Part shown: positions 1 to 8,348 of the stretch, one piece after another | How positions within the stretch are numbered: position 1 is the stretch's first letter | How the letters are laid out: each line of letters begins with the position of its first letter | Assembly: GCA_031459715.1 (NCBI GenBank) | Contig: JAVKIA010000007.1 | Location: 1 to 64,000, forward strand | Length of the DNA stretch: 64,000 nucleotides | Direction of reading: 5' to 3' | Origin: Armatimonadota bacterium | Lineage (GTDB): Bacteria > Sysuimicrobiota > Sysuimicrobiia > Sysuimicrobiales > Humicultoraceae | The notes under the pieces: generated by a model | What the model was told of the DNA's origin: nothing | The model's database searches: none | The model's input: only the letters and a program-made list of their open reading frames with translations | Program-made: the position numbers and the translations under genes

Positions 1-29
1 GATCCACCCGCCGCAGCAGTGCAGGGCAC

Positions 30-57
30 AAAAAAAGCGCCGGGCAACACCCGGCGC
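30..57 (-). terminator. Intrinsic terminator or attenuator
   Basis: On the minus strand a perfect 8-bp stem (GCGCCGGG / CCCGGCGC, loop TGTTG) is followed directly by seven T. No minus-strand gene lies between it and the IS to the right. It therefore ends a short transcript of about 90 nt, or attenuates a gene beyond the left edge. Confidence 0.8.
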
Positions 58-120
58 ACGCTATGCGGTTGACCCCCCTCCTATCCATGCCCGTCTCCCG
101 CGGCGTACATTCGAGGCGGA

Positions 121-150
121 ACGATATCATGGGGTCGGCCGGGATGTCAA
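121..150 (-). promoter_or_regulatory. Possible minus-strand promoter
   Basis: TTGACA is read on the minus strand at 150-145. The best -10 is TATCGT at 126-121 with an 18-bp spacer, which is a weak match. It points toward the terminator at 30-57. The -35 box abuts the target-site duplication of the IS, so the insertion fell at its upstream edge. Confidence 0.35.
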
Positions 151-166
151 GTCCACAACTGCACCG
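151..166. repeat. Target-site duplication, left copy
   Basis: The 16-bp sequence GTCCACAACTGCACCG is repeated exactly at 1700-1715 and brackets the insertion sequence. An exact duplication suggests a recent insertion. Confidence 0.9.
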
Positions 167-218
167 TGTGGACGTTCCGTGATTGTGTCACCCCTTAAGC
201 GTTCAGTGAAAATGTCAC
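167..218. repeat. Left terminal inverted repeat with two sub-repeats
   Basis: The outer box GTTCCGTGATTGTGTCAC and the inner box GTTCAGTGAAAATGTCAC are near-copies in direct orientation, so this end carries two candidate transposase-binding boxes. The inner one matches the right end perfectly. Confidence 0.75.
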
Positions 219-245
219 CCCCCTCCCAGGGCGAAGAGGGGAGGC

Positions 246-1673
246 ATGGTGACCTTGTCGCAGCAGGAGACGCAGCATCTCATGGTCCTCAATGCCCTCG
301 AACGGGGTGAGCTTACCGTGGCAGCCGCCGCTACCCTCCTGGAGTGCTCGGTCCGGCAGACCCAACGCCTGCGGGCAGCCTACCGGGCCCGTGGCCCATC
401 CGCCCTGGTCCATGGGAACCGGGGCCGCGTCTCGCCACGGCGGGTGGATGCCGCCACGCGGGCCCAAGTGGTCCAGCTCGCCCGCACCACCTACGCCCGA
501 GTGAACTTCCAGCACCTCAGCGAGCTGCTCGCTGAGCGCGAGGGCCTTGCCCTCTCTCGGCCGACGCTCCACCGCATCCTCACGGGGGCAGGCATCGCCA
601 GCCCTCGCACCCGGCGCCCCGCCAAGCACCGCCGACGGCGGGAGCGCCTCCCCCGGGCCGGGATGCTCATTCAGATGGACGCAAGCCACCACGCCTGGCT
701 CGAAGACCGCGGCCCGAAGCTCGCCCTCCACCACTCCGTCGACGACGCCACGGGTATCGTCGTCAGCGCCGTCTTCCGGGAGCAGGAGGATGCCACCGGA
801 TACCTCCTGCTCCTTCGCCAACTCACCCAGGCCTATGGGCTCCCCCTGGCGGTCTACACGGACCGCCACGGGATCTTCAAGCGCGCCCCGCTCCGCCAGC
901 GCCCGCTCACGCTCGCGGAGCAGCTCCGCGGCGGGCCGGCCCCGACCCAGGTTGGCCGCGCCCTCCAGGAGCTCGGCATCCAGTGGATCCCGGCTTCCTC
1001 CCCCCAGGCCAAGGGCCGGATCGAGCGCCAGGGTGGCACCTTCCAGGATCGCCTGGTCACCGAACTCCGCCTCGCCCGCATCTCCGCCTGCGAGGCCGCC
1101 AACGCTTTCCTCCCCAGCTTCCTCGAGCGCTACAACGCCCGCTTCGCCCAGGCCCCCGCCGAGCCGGCTCCCGCGTATCGCGCGTGGCCGGCCGACCTCG
1201 ATCCCGACACGGTCTTCTGCTTCAAGTACCTGGCCAGCGTCGCCAACGACAACACGATCGCCCTGGCGCCGCATCAGCTGCAGCTCCTGCCTGGGCCCGG
1301 AGGGCGGAGCTATGCTAAGGCCCGGGTGGAAGTGCACGAGCGCCTCGATGGGACGCTCGCGGTCTACTACCACGGCCGGCGACTCGCCGCGCGCCCGCTG
1401 GCCGTCCGTGCGGACGCATCGCCTCGTCCGCGCACGCACCGGCGCAGCCATCCACCTGCCCCGAAGGGGGGTATCGAGATCCCTCCCCCTCCCCGAGAAA
1501 CGCGTCCTGGGGGCACTGGTGAAACCGGTCGGGCTGTCAGACGGGACACGCTCGCTCCAACGGGGCACAAGTGGAAACCCGCGCCCGACCACCCGTGGAG
1601 GCTGGCTACGGCGGAGGCCAAACGACGAAAGGACCTCCGGAAGGCGGGAGTGACATTTTCACTGAACAGATAA
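246..1673 (+). CDS. ISNCY/IS1202-group DDE transposase
   Basis: This is a cut-and-paste type transposase of 475 residues. An N-terminal helix-turn-helix (about residues 15-60, with ATLLECSVRQTQRL) precedes an rve-type catalytic core. The DDE residues are visible as D145 (IQMDAS), D206 (VYTDRHGIF) and E260 (AKGRIERQ). SSPQAKGR before the glutamate is typical of this group. The basic C-terminal tail runs into the right inverted repeat and the stop at 1671-1673 lies inside it. ATG 246 follows GAGGGGAGG at short spacing. The frame is intact, so the element is probably still able to move. Confidence 0.9.
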   Translation: MVTLSQQETQHLMVLNALERGELTVAAAATLLECSVRQTQRLRAAYRARGPSALVHGNRGRVSPRRVDAATRAQVVQLARTTYARVNFQHLSELLAEREGLALSRPTLHRILTGAGIASPRTRRPAKHRRRRERLPRAGMLIQMDASHHAWLEDRGPKLALHHSVDDATGIVVSAVFREQEDATGYLLLLRQLTQAYGLPLAVYTDRHGIFKRAPLRQRPLTLAEQLRGGPAPTQVGRALQELGIQWIPASSPQAKGRIERQGGTFQDRLVTELRLARISACEAANAFLPSFLERYNARFAQAPAEPAPAYRAWPADLDPDTVFCFKYLASVANDNTIALAPHQLQLLPGPGGRSYAKARVEVHERLDGTLAVYYHGRRLAARPLAVRADASPRPRTHRRSHPPAPKGGIEIPPPPRETRPGGTGETGRAVRRDTLAPTGHKWKPAPDHPWRLATAEAKRRKDLRKAGVTFSLNR

Positions 1674-1699
1674 CCTGACAGAATCACTGAACGCCGACA
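1650..1699. repeat. Right terminal inverted repeat
   Basis: Read inward on the minus strand it begins TGTCGGCGTTCAGTGATTC and ends with the inner box GTTCAGTGAAAATGTCAC (1667-1650). The two sub-boxes are 2 bp closer together than at the left end. No convincing outward-facing promoter was seen. Confidence 0.8.
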
Positions 1700-1715
1700 G
1701 TCCACAACTGCACCG
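1700..1715. repeat. Target-site duplication, right copy
   Basis: Exact copy of 151-166. It lies just upstream of the GGGGAGGAG ribosome-binding site of the adaptor gene at 1734. Confidence 0.9.
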
Positions 1716-1733
1716 CGGGGAGGAGCTGCGCTG

Positions 1734-3134
1734 ATGCGTCGGCGGGGGCTGGTCCTGTTTGTGCTGCTGGCCGCGGCGGCCGGGGGGCTGATCTGGTCGC
1801 TGCGCCAGGTCTTCCCCCGCCCTCTGACCGAGGTGGAGGGAGCGCGAATCGGGCGGGGGCCGCTGGAGGTGATGCTGCCCGTCACGGGGATCTTCGAGAC
1901 GCGGACCCTGGAGCTGACCTTTGACCTCCCAGGCCGGCTTGCCCGCGTGGCCGTGGCGGAAGGGCAGTCTGTCTCCGCCGGCGCCCTGATCGCGACGGTG
2001 GAGGAGGACGAGCTCCTGGCGGCGGTCGACCAGGCCGAGGCCGGGCTGCGTGTGGCCGACGAGGAAGCGGCGCGGGCGGCGGCGGCAGTTGACGCCACGA
2101 AGCGGCAGGCCGAGCAGGCCCGGGCCGCCGTCCGCGCCGCCACAGCCGCGCTGGCACAGCTGCAGGCGGGCCCTCGCCCCGACGAGCTGCGGCAGGCCGA
2201 CGCTGCCGTGGAGTCCGCACGGGCTGCCCTGGAGGAGGCGCGCCGCTCCCTGGAACGGGCCCGCCGGCTCTTCCGCGATGGCGCCGTCAGTGCAGCGCAG
2301 CTGGAGGCCGCCCAGCTGCAGGCGCAGACGGCCGACGCCCGCTACCGGCAGGCCGTGGCACAGCGCGACCTGCTGCGAGCCGGCGCGCGCCCCGAGGCCC
2401 TGGCCGCAGCGGCAGCGCAGGTGCGGCAGGCGGAGGCGGCCTGGGAGGCGGCCCGTGCCAACGTCCGCCAGGCGGAGGCGGCCGCGGCCGCAGCTCGGGC
2501 CAGGGTGGCGCAGGCCCGGGCCGCCCTGCGTGCGGCCACTGTCCGGCTGGCCCGCGGGCGCCTCCGGGCACCTTTCGCCGGGACCGTCACCCGCGTCTAC
2601 CTGACCCCGGGGTCGCCCGTCGGCCCTGGAATTCCGGTGGCATCGCTGGCCGCCTCCTCCGGCTGGATCACTGCCGACGTGGACGAGGCGGACATCGGTC
2701 AGGTCCGCCTGGGCCAGACCGCCCGGATCACCGCGGACGCCTATCCGGGCAGGATATTCCACGGCAGGGTGACGCGCATCGGACAGGCCGTCGAGATCCG
2801 CCTGGGCAGCCGCGTCGTCCGCGTGCGCATCGACCTGGAGGGGTCCGCGACCATGCGCGCAGGCACCAGCGTGGACATCCGGCTGCTGCTGCGGGCGATC
2901 CCCGACGCGCTGCTGGCACCGGCGGAGGCGGTGCACGCTTCGGCGGACGACGGCAGGCCCTACGTCTTCCTGATTGAGGGCGGCCGGCTGCGCCGACGGG
3001 AGGTGCGCACCGGGGAAGGCAACGACGAGTTCATGGTCATCCAGGACGGCCTGACGGAGGGGGACCTGGTCGCGGTGGGGGAGGCGGGGCGCCTGCGCGA
3101 CGGTCAACGGGTGCGCGTCCTGGTGGTGCGTTGA
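1734..3134 (+). CDS. HlyD/MacA-type efflux adaptor (membrane fusion) protein
   Basis: Adaptor subunit of a MacAB-like ABC exporter, 466 residues. One N-terminal membrane anchor (about 5-24) is followed by a split lipoyl/barrel-sandwich domain (first half near 64-95, GRLARVAVAEGQSVSAG; second half LRAPFAGTVTRVYLTPGS). Between them is a long Ala/Arg/Glu-rich coiled coil (about 95-270), and C-terminal beta-barrel domains follow. ATG 1734 has GGGGAGGAG upstream. It overlaps the ATPase gene (TTGA). The substrate cannot be read from sequence. The IS directly upstream may have changed its expression. Confidence 0.88.
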   Translation: MRRRGLVLFVLLAAAAGGLIWSLRQVFPRPLTEVEGARIGRGPLEVMLPVTGIFETRTLELTFDLPGRLARVAVAEGQSVSAGALIATVEEDELLAAVDQAEAGLRVADEEAARAAAAVDATKRQAEQARAAVRAATAALAQLQAGPRPDELRQADAAVESARAALEEARRSLERARRLFRDGAVSAAQLEAAQLQAQTADARYRQAVAQRDLLRAGARPEALAAAAAQVRQAEAAWEAARANVRQAEAAAAAARARVAQARAALRAATVRLARGRLRAPFAGTVTRVYLTPGSPVGPGIPVASLAASSGWITADVDEADIGQVRLGQTARITADAYPGRIFHGRVTRIGQAVEIRLGSRVVRVRIDLEGSATMRAGTSVDIRLLLRAIPDALLAPAEAVHASADDGRPYVFLIEGGRLRRREVRTGEGNDEFMVIQDGLTEGDLVAVGEAGRLRDGQRVRVLVVR

Positions 3135-3871
3135 CGGTGAGCCCTGCCCCACCCGCCACACCCGTGGTGGTACTGCGCGAGGTCACCAAAGTGTACCGCA
3201 TGGGGCGGGTGCCCGTCCCCGCCCTGCAGGGCGTGAGCCTGGAGATCGCCGCGAGGGAGTTCGTGGCGGTGATGGGTCCTTCCGGCTCGGGCAAGTCCAC
3301 GCTGTTGAACCTGATCGGCTGCCTGGACCGCCCCACCTCCGGCACCTACCTCCTGCACGGCGTCGACGTCAGCCGCCTGCCCGACGACGCGCTGGCGGAG
3401 GTGCGCAACCGCCGTATCGGCTTCGTCTTTCAGACCTTCAACCTCCTGCCCCGCTACAGCGCGCTGCGCAATGTGGAGATGCCCATGGTCTACGCCGGGA
3501 TCCCCCGCGCCGAGCGACGGCGGCGGGCGCTGGCGGCGCTGGCGCAGGTGGGCCTGGTGCCGCGTGCGCACCACTCCCCCCAGGAGCTCTCCGGGGGGGA
3601 GCAGCAGCGGGTGGCCATCGCCCGGGCACTGGTGAATACGCCGGCGATCCTGCTGGCCGACGAGCCCACCGGTAACCTGGACAGCCGTTCCGGCCAGGAG
3701 ATCCTCGCCATCTTTCAGGACCTTAACGCCCGCGGCATGACCGTCGCCGTCGTCACCCACGACCCCACTGTGGCCCGGCACGCCCGCCGCATCCTGCACC
3801 TGCGCGACGGCCGCCTGGTGGGAGATGAGCCGGTCCCCGACCCGCGGCCGGGCCGCGCCGCCCTGACCTGA
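3131..3871 (+). CDS. ABC exporter ATP-binding protein (MacB/LolD family)
   Basis: Cytoplasmic ATPase of the exporter, 246 residues. Walker A is GPSGSGKS (49-56), the Q-loop is FQTFN near 101, the signature is LSGGEQQ (153-159), Walker B is ILLADEPT and the H-loop is VVTHD (H210). The motif [10 protein letters not shown] is typical of the LolD/MacB/FtsE class. The start is TTG 3131, overlapping the adaptor stop; GTG 3137 is an alternative. ATGA overlap with the permease gene indicates translational coupling. Confidence 0.92.
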   Translation: MTVSPAPPATPVVVLREVTKVYRMGRVPVPALQGVSLEIAAREFVAVMGPSGSGKSTLLNLIGCLDRPTSGTYLLHGVDVSRLPDDALAEVRNRRIGFVFQTFNLLPRYSALRNVEMPMVYAGIPRAERRRRALAALAQVGLVPRAHHSPQELSGGEQQRVAIARALVNTPAILLADEPTGNLDSRSGQEILAIFQDLNARGMTVAVVTHDPTVARHARRILHLRDGRLVGDEPVPDPRPGRAALT

Positions 3872-5079
3872 TGGACCTGCCCGAGAGCATCGCCGTCGCC
3901 CTGGAAGCCCTGCGGGCGCACAAGCTGCGGTCCTTCCTCACCATGCTGGGCGTAATCATCGGTGTGGCCGCGGTAATCGCCCTGGTCTCTGTGGGCCAGA
4001 CCGCCCGTTCCAGCGTCGTGGGTGAGTTCACCAGCCTGGGGCCCGACCTGCTGTGGGTCCTGCCGGGGAAGGCCAAGGAGGACTCGCCCTTCCCCACCGA
4101 GGAGGCCCGCCTTACCCTCACCGCCGCCGACGCCCAGGCGATCCGCCGGGAGGCGGCGGCGGTGAGTGAGGTGGCGCCGATGCTGCAGACTTCCGTGGAG
4201 GTGAGCGGGGGCGGCCGACGCACCACCACCACGGTCATCGGCACCTCGCCCACGCTGCTGGCGGTGCGCGGCCTGGCCCTGCAGACCGGACGCTTCCTGC
4301 AGGAGGCGGACATGACCCGTCGCCGCCGGGTGGCCGTCCTGGGGCCGGCGCTGGCCCAGCGCCTCTACCGCGTGCCGCGCCAGGCGGTGGGGCGACGGCT
4401 CACCGTCAACGGGCGGGCCTTCGAGGTGGTCGGCGTCCTTCAGGCGCAGGGGAGCATCCTGGGGGTGGACCTGGACGACCGCGCCTACCTGCCGCTGCCC
4501 ACCACCCAGCAGCTCTTCGACATCACCTACGTCTCGTTCTTGTTCGTCAAGGCCAGGGATGTGGAGTCGGTCCCCCGCGCCGTGCGCGACACCCAGCGCA
4601 TCCTGCTGCGGGAGCATGGGGAGGAGGACTTCACCGTCCTCACCCAGAGCCAGCTTCTGGCCTCGCTGTCGGCCATCCTGCGCATCCTTACCATCGCCCT
4701 CTCCAGCATCGCCGCCATCTCTCTGGTGGTGGGGGGCATCGGCATCATGAACATCATGCTGGTCTCGGTGACGGAGCGGACGCGGGAGATCGGCATCCGC
4801 AAGGCCATAGGCGCCCGGCGGCTGGATATCCTCACCCAGTTCCTGGTGGAGGCGGTGGGCCTCAGCCTGGTGGGCGGCGTCCTGGGCATGGCCGTGGGCC
4901 TGGCCATCTCCTGGGGCATCTCGCTGCGCCTGCTGCACAGCGCGCCGACGCCGGCCTCGCTGCTGCCGGTGGTGGTGCTGGCCTTCAGCTTCTCCGCCCT
5001 GGTCGGGGTGGTCTTCGGGGTCTACCCCGCCTGGCGGGCGGCCAGCCTGCACCCCATCGAGGCGCTACGCTACGAGTGA
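3871..5079 (+). CDS. ABC exporter permease (MacB/FtsX family)
   Basis: Permease of the same exporter, 402 residues. The typical N-terminus ([20 protein letters not shown]) leads into TM1 (about 21-43, LTMLGVIIGVAAVIAL), a MacB-type extracytoplasmic core (about 45-265) and three C-terminal TM segments around 267-395. The MNIMLVSVTERTREIGIRKA motif follows TM2 as in MacB. With the adaptor and ATPase it makes a three-gene exporter for peptides, lipids or drugs. No outer-membrane partner gene is seen. Confidence 0.92.
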   Translation: MDLPESIAVALEALRAHKLRSFLTMLGVIIGVAAVIALVSVGQTARSSVVGEFTSLGPDLLWVLPGKAKEDSPFPTEEARLTLTAADAQAIRREAAAVSEVAPMLQTSVEVSGGGRRTTTTVIGTSPTLLAVRGLALQTGRFLQEADMTRRRRVAVLGPALAQRLYRVPRQAVGRRLTVNGRAFEVVGVLQAQGSILGVDLDDRAYLPLPTTQQLFDITYVSFLFVKARDVESVPRAVRDTQRILLREHGEEDFTVLTQSQLLASLSAILRILTIALSSIAAISLVVGGIGIMNIMLVSVTERTREIGIRKAIGARRLDILTQFLVEAVGLSLVGGVLGMAVGLAISWGISLRLLHSAPTPASLLPVVVLAFSFSALVGVVFGVYPAWRAASLHPIEALRYE

Positions 5080-5139
5080 CCGCACCATTGCCCTCTCCCG
5101 GTACAATCAAGCTGCGCGCCGGTACCCGGAGCTGACGCG

Positions 5140-6333
5140 ATGCCGCTACCCCGCCTGCGTCCTGTGGAGATGGTGCCCGTGCGGCATGATGGCCGCCACC
5201 TGATCGCCGTGCGCGATCCGGAAGGTTTCGCCGAGGAGACCATCCTCCTCTCGCCCCAGCTCTACCTGGTGGCCACCCTGCTGGACGGGCGGCGCGATGT
5301 AGTGGACGTACAGGCGGAGTACGCGCGCCGCACCGGCGGTGACCTGCTGCTCTCCTGGGATCTGCAGCGAATGGTCCAGGAGCTGGACCGCCTCAGCCTC
5401 CTGGAGACCGAGGCCTTCCAGCAGCGGCGCCGTGCGCTGGAGGAGGCCTTCCGCGCCGCGCCTCTGCGGCCGGCCTACCACGCGGGACGGGCCTACCCGG
5501 CCGACCCCGCGGCCCTGCGTCAGGCGCTTGACCGGCACCTGGCGGAGGTCAACCGGGAGGAGCTGGTCGGCTTGCTCCCGCGGGGCATCGTCGCCCCGCA
5601 CATCGACCCTTCCCGTGGAGGGTGGTGCTACGCCTGGGCGTACGCCGCGCTGACGGCGGCGCCGGTCCGCAGCGCCGTCCTCCTGGGCGTGGCCCACAGC
5701 GGGCCGCCGGAGCCGTTTGTCCTCACCCGCAAGGCCTTCCAGACGCCCCTGGGCGTCCTTCCCGTGGACGAGGCCATGGTCGCCGAGCTACAGGTGCGGA
5801 CCGGGGACCTGACCCGCTGGGAGACCGTGCACCGGAGCGAGCACTCCCTGGAGTTCCAGGTGCTCTTCCTGCAGCACGTTTTTCCGGACCGCGCTGTGCG
5901 CATCGTCCCCCTGCTCGTCTCCCACCTGGAGCGGTGGGCCGGATCCGGATCGCCCCGACAGGTGGACGAGGTGGAGCGTGTGGTCCAGGCCCTGCGCGCC
6001 CTGGTCTGGGGACGGGACGACGTGGCGGTCATTGCCGGTGTGGACTTCAGCCACGTCGGCCCGCGCTTCGGGGACGAGGATCCGGTGGGCACGGTACTGG
6101 AGGCCCGCACGTCGGTGCGCGACCGTGAGGCGCTGCAGGCCGTGGTCGGCGGAGACGCCGAGGCCTTCTGGCAGGCGGTGAGCGCAGAGGGCAACCCGCA
6201 GCGGATCGACGCGCTCTCAGCAGTGTACGTGGCCCTGCGCATCCTGGAACCCGTGCGGGGACGCCTGCTCAGGTACGGGCAGGCCCCCGACCCCACGGGC
6301 CTGGTCTCGTTCGCCAGCCTGGCCCTGCTCTAG
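5140..6333 (+). CDS. MEMO1-family protein (AmmeMemoRadiSam system protein B type)
   Basis: A 397-residue protein of the MEMO family, structurally related to non-haem iron dioxygenases; its enzymatic role is not established. Residues 1-100 form an extra N-terminal domain (LSPQLYLVATLLDGRRDV) found in some bacterial members. The MEMO core from about 110 has GIVAPHIDPSRGG, GVAHSG, SEHSLEFQVLFLQ and GVDFSHVG, which carry the usual His/Asp/Glu positions. No AMMECR1 or radical-SAM partner lies in the window. A TACAAT hexamer at 5102-5107 could be a -10 but lacks a good -35. The 3' end overlaps the convergent HD-GYP gene by 117 bp. Confidence 0.85.
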   Translation: MPLPRLRPVEMVPVRHDGRHLIAVRDPEGFAEETILLSPQLYLVATLLDGRRDVVDVQAEYARRTGGDLLLSWDLQRMVQELDRLSLLETEAFQQRRRALEEAFRAAPLRPAYHAGRAYPADPAALRQALDRHLAEVNREELVGLLPRGIVAPHIDPSRGGWCYAWAYAALTAAPVRSAVLLGVAHSGPPEPFVLTRKAFQTPLGVLPVDEAMVAELQVRTGDLTRWETVHRSEHSLEFQVLFLQHVFPDRAVRIVPLLVSHLERWAGSGSPRQVDEVERVVQALRALVWGRDDVAVIAGVDFSHVGPRFGDEDPVGTVLEARTSVRDREALQAVVGGDAEAFWQAVSAEGNPQRIDALSAVYVALRILEPVRGRLLRYGQAPDPTGLVSFASLALL

Positions 6334-7680
6334 CCCGGTTCCCTCGCCACCTCCCACCGCCGACAGGAACGCCGCTGTGGGCGGTGCCGCCAGCAGCCTC
6401 CAGTCGGGCCGCAGCCGGCGTTCCCGGATGAGCCAGCGCTCCAGGGCCTCCACCACCTGCAGGTCGAACTGGCTGCCGGCCTGGCGGTAGAGCTCGGCCA
6501 TGGCCGCCTCCCTGGAGAGCGCCGTCCGGTAGGGCCGCTCAGAGGTCATAGTGTCGTAGGCATCGCAGACGGCGAGGATGCGGGCTCCCGCCCCGATCTG
6601 CTCCGCCCGCAGCCCGTAGGGATACCCGCTCCCGTCCAGCCACTCGTGGTGCTGCAGGAGGATGGGCAGGTGGGGCTTGTACACCGAGAGGTGGCTGAGG
6701 ATCTGTCCCCCGGCCTCAACGTGGGACTGGATCTCCTGCCGCTCCTGCAGTGAGAGGCTGCCCCGCTTCAGCAACACTGCGTCACGCACGGCGATCTTGC
6801 CCACGTCGTGCACCCGGGCCACGGACTGCAGGGCCAGGGCCTGTTCCTCCGGCAGGGCCAGCTCGCGGGCCAGGGCGTAGCTCATCTCGGCGACGCGCTG
6901 GGAGTGCTTGCCGGTGGTGTGATCGCGCAGGTCCAGCACGTCGGCCAGCGCCGCCAGCATGGCTTCGGCTTCCGTGCGTAGCCGCGTGTAGCCCTGGTAG
7001 CCGGACTTGGCCATGAGGATCGCAGGCACCAGGATCACCGGGATCACCGGGTGGAGCTGCCAGAGCAGGGACATGGCGGTGCCGATGGAGATCAGCGCCA
7101 GGTTCACGCCGGCTGAGTCCCGCAGCCCCCAGACGAACATCTGGGTCAGGGGCACCCCCTGGACTCTGGCCAGCACCAGCATGAGCAGGGCCGCATTGAC
7201 CAGGTACCACATTCCCCCGGCCGCAAACCGCATGGCGGTATCTATCCATACGGGGGACAAAGCGCCTTGCAGCATCCCGGGGTGGCTGTGGCCCAGCTGG
7301 TAGGTGAGCCCGGCCGCGGCCGTGGCCAGGGCATACATCGAGCCGTTGAAGAGCACCTTGTAGTAGGGCTTGCTGGCCTGCGTGTCGGCCACGACCACCG
7401 CGGCCACAGCCAGCAGGACCGCGGCAGGCCAGCCGAAGGCGAACAGGACGAGCAGGATGATGGTGATGCTGAAGCTCTCGTCCTTGCTGGCCCGGCCCAG
7501 GGTGAACGGCACCGGCCGCATCTCGCTGAGGATGGCCACCACCAGCAGGAGCGTGTACCACAAGACCCCGGTCTCCAGGGCGGGGGGCAGGCGGACGAGC
7601 AGGGTGTGCAGCGCCCCTCCGACCACAGCCAGGCCGCCCGATGTGACCAGCAGGATGAGAGGACGCAGGCGAGGGGTCAT
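6217..7680 (-). CDS. Membrane HD-GYP c-di-GMP phosphodiesterase
   Basis: A 487-residue protein with about eight N-terminal TM helices (to about residue 230) and a cytoplasmic HD-GYP domain. HDVGK lies near 289, and HHEWLDGSGYP near 342 is the full HHExxDGxGYP signature, so c-di-GMP hydrolysis is expected. The start overlaps the DUF5317 stop (ATGA). The unit sits behind a c-di-GMP-I riboswitch. The last ~39 residues are low-complexity (Gly/Gln-rich) and are encoded antisense to the MEMO gene, so the original stop was probably lost. Confidence 0.9.
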   Translation of the reverse strand: MTPRLRPLILLVTSGGLAVVGGALHTLLVRLPPALETGVLWYTLLLVVAILSEMRPVPFTLGRASKDESFSITIILLVLFAFGWPAAVLLAVAAVVVADTQASKPYYKVLFNGSMYALATAAAGLTYQLGHSHPGMLQGALSPVWIDTAMRFAAGGMWYLVNAALLMLVLARVQGVPLTQMFVWGLRDSAGVNLALISIGTAMSLLWQLHPVIPVILVPAILMAKSGYQGYTRLRTEAEAMLAALADVLDLRDHTTGKHSQRVAEMSYALARELALPEEQALALQSVARVHDVGKIAVRDAVLLKRGSLSLQERQEIQSHVEAGGQILSHLSVYKPHLPILLQHHEWLDGSGYPYGLRAEQIGAGARILAVCDAYDTMTSERPYRTALSREAAMAELYRQAGSQFDLQVVEALERWLIRERRLRPDWRLLAAPPTAAFLSAVGGGEGTGLEQGQAGERDQARGVGGLPVPEQASPHGFQDAQGHVHC

Positions 7681-8237
7681 CGTTGCGGCAGGTCAGGCCC
7701 GCGGCCCGCCGGGTGCGTCAGGCGCTGCACCAGCCCGAAGGTGGCGACGGCGATGGCCAGGTCGCCAGCGCTCACGGCCCAGCGCCCTCCCCACCACGAG
7801 GGAACCGTGAGCACGTCCCCGAGAAACCACAGCGGGGAATCCGAACTCATCAGCACCGCATTGTTGTAGTACCCCCGCGCTGCCGCCTCGGCGGCGGCTC
7901 CGCTCGCCCCCGGGGGCACCGGCATGAAGCCCCCGTTAGCCAGGACGGCCGCAGCGTTGGCCGCTACGCCCAGGGCCATCAACCAGAGCCAGGGGGTACG
8001 CCGATTCGCCCAGATGAAGGCTCCAGCCAGGAGGTAGGACCAGCCGTGCATGAAGGCGGCGAACGCCCGTCCCGCCTCCGATGCGGCCTCGTCGGGCAGG
8101 AAGCCCACGATCTGGAGGACAACGGCTACAACCGGCAGCAGTGGTAGCCGCCAGTGCTGGCCGGCAAGCACCCACAGGCTGCCGCCGCGGGCCAGGGCGA
8201 CGGCCAGGGCCAGGGCGAGGACGAAAAGCAGGAACAT
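7677..8237 (-). CDS. DUF5317 family integral membrane protein
   Basis: A 186-residue protein with about five TM segments. The conserved block NGGFMPV...GYYNNAVLMSSDSPLWFLGDVLTVPS matches the DUF5317 family known from Gram-positive bacteria, whose function is unknown. It lies between a 32-residue membrane peptide and an HD-GYP phosphodiesterase and overlaps the latter by 4 bp. This suggests it takes part in the same c-di-GMP-linked membrane process (inference). Confidence 0.85.
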   Translation of the reverse strand: MFLLFVLALALAVALARGGSLWVLAGQHWRLPLLPVVAVVLQIVGFLPDEAASEAGRAFAAFMHGWSYLLAGAFIWANRRTPWLWLMALGVAANAAAVLANGGFMPVPPGASGAAAEAAARGYYNNAVLMSSDSPLWFLGDVLTVPSWWGGRWAVSAGDLAIAVATFGLVQRLTHPAGRGPDLPQR

Positions 8238-8348
8238 CCCGCTGCCGTCGGCGCGTCGCTGTCAGCGCCGCGGATGGACTGGGTTATGCACTCCGCCCGC
8301 CGCGGGTTGATACGGCAGCCAGCGGGCTGGAGGCGGCGCCGCCAGGCC

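Larger units (their letters stand above)
167..1699 (+). mobile_element. Complete IS1202-like (ISNCY) insertion sequence, 1533 bp
   Basis: Both ends start TGT. The outer 24 bp match at 20 positions (left 167-190, right 1699-1676 read inward). Further in lies a perfect 18-bp inverted repeat, GTTCAGTGAAAATGTCAC (201-218 and 1667-1650). A 16-bp direct repeat flanks the element. One intact transposase fills it. The long target duplication fits what I recall of the IS1202 group. It separates the downstream exporter operon from its original upstream DNA. Confidence 0.9.

Noticed and set aside
195-1592. Long minus-strand open frame opposite the transposase
   Set aside because: It is the antisense shadow of the transposase, with Gly/Ala/Arg-rich composition and no family motifs; the plus frame has the DDE residues.
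1659-3161. 500-codon minus-strand frame opposite the efflux adaptor
   Set aside because: High GC keeps the frame open; the product has no recognisable fold while the plus strand encodes a clear HlyD-type adaptor.
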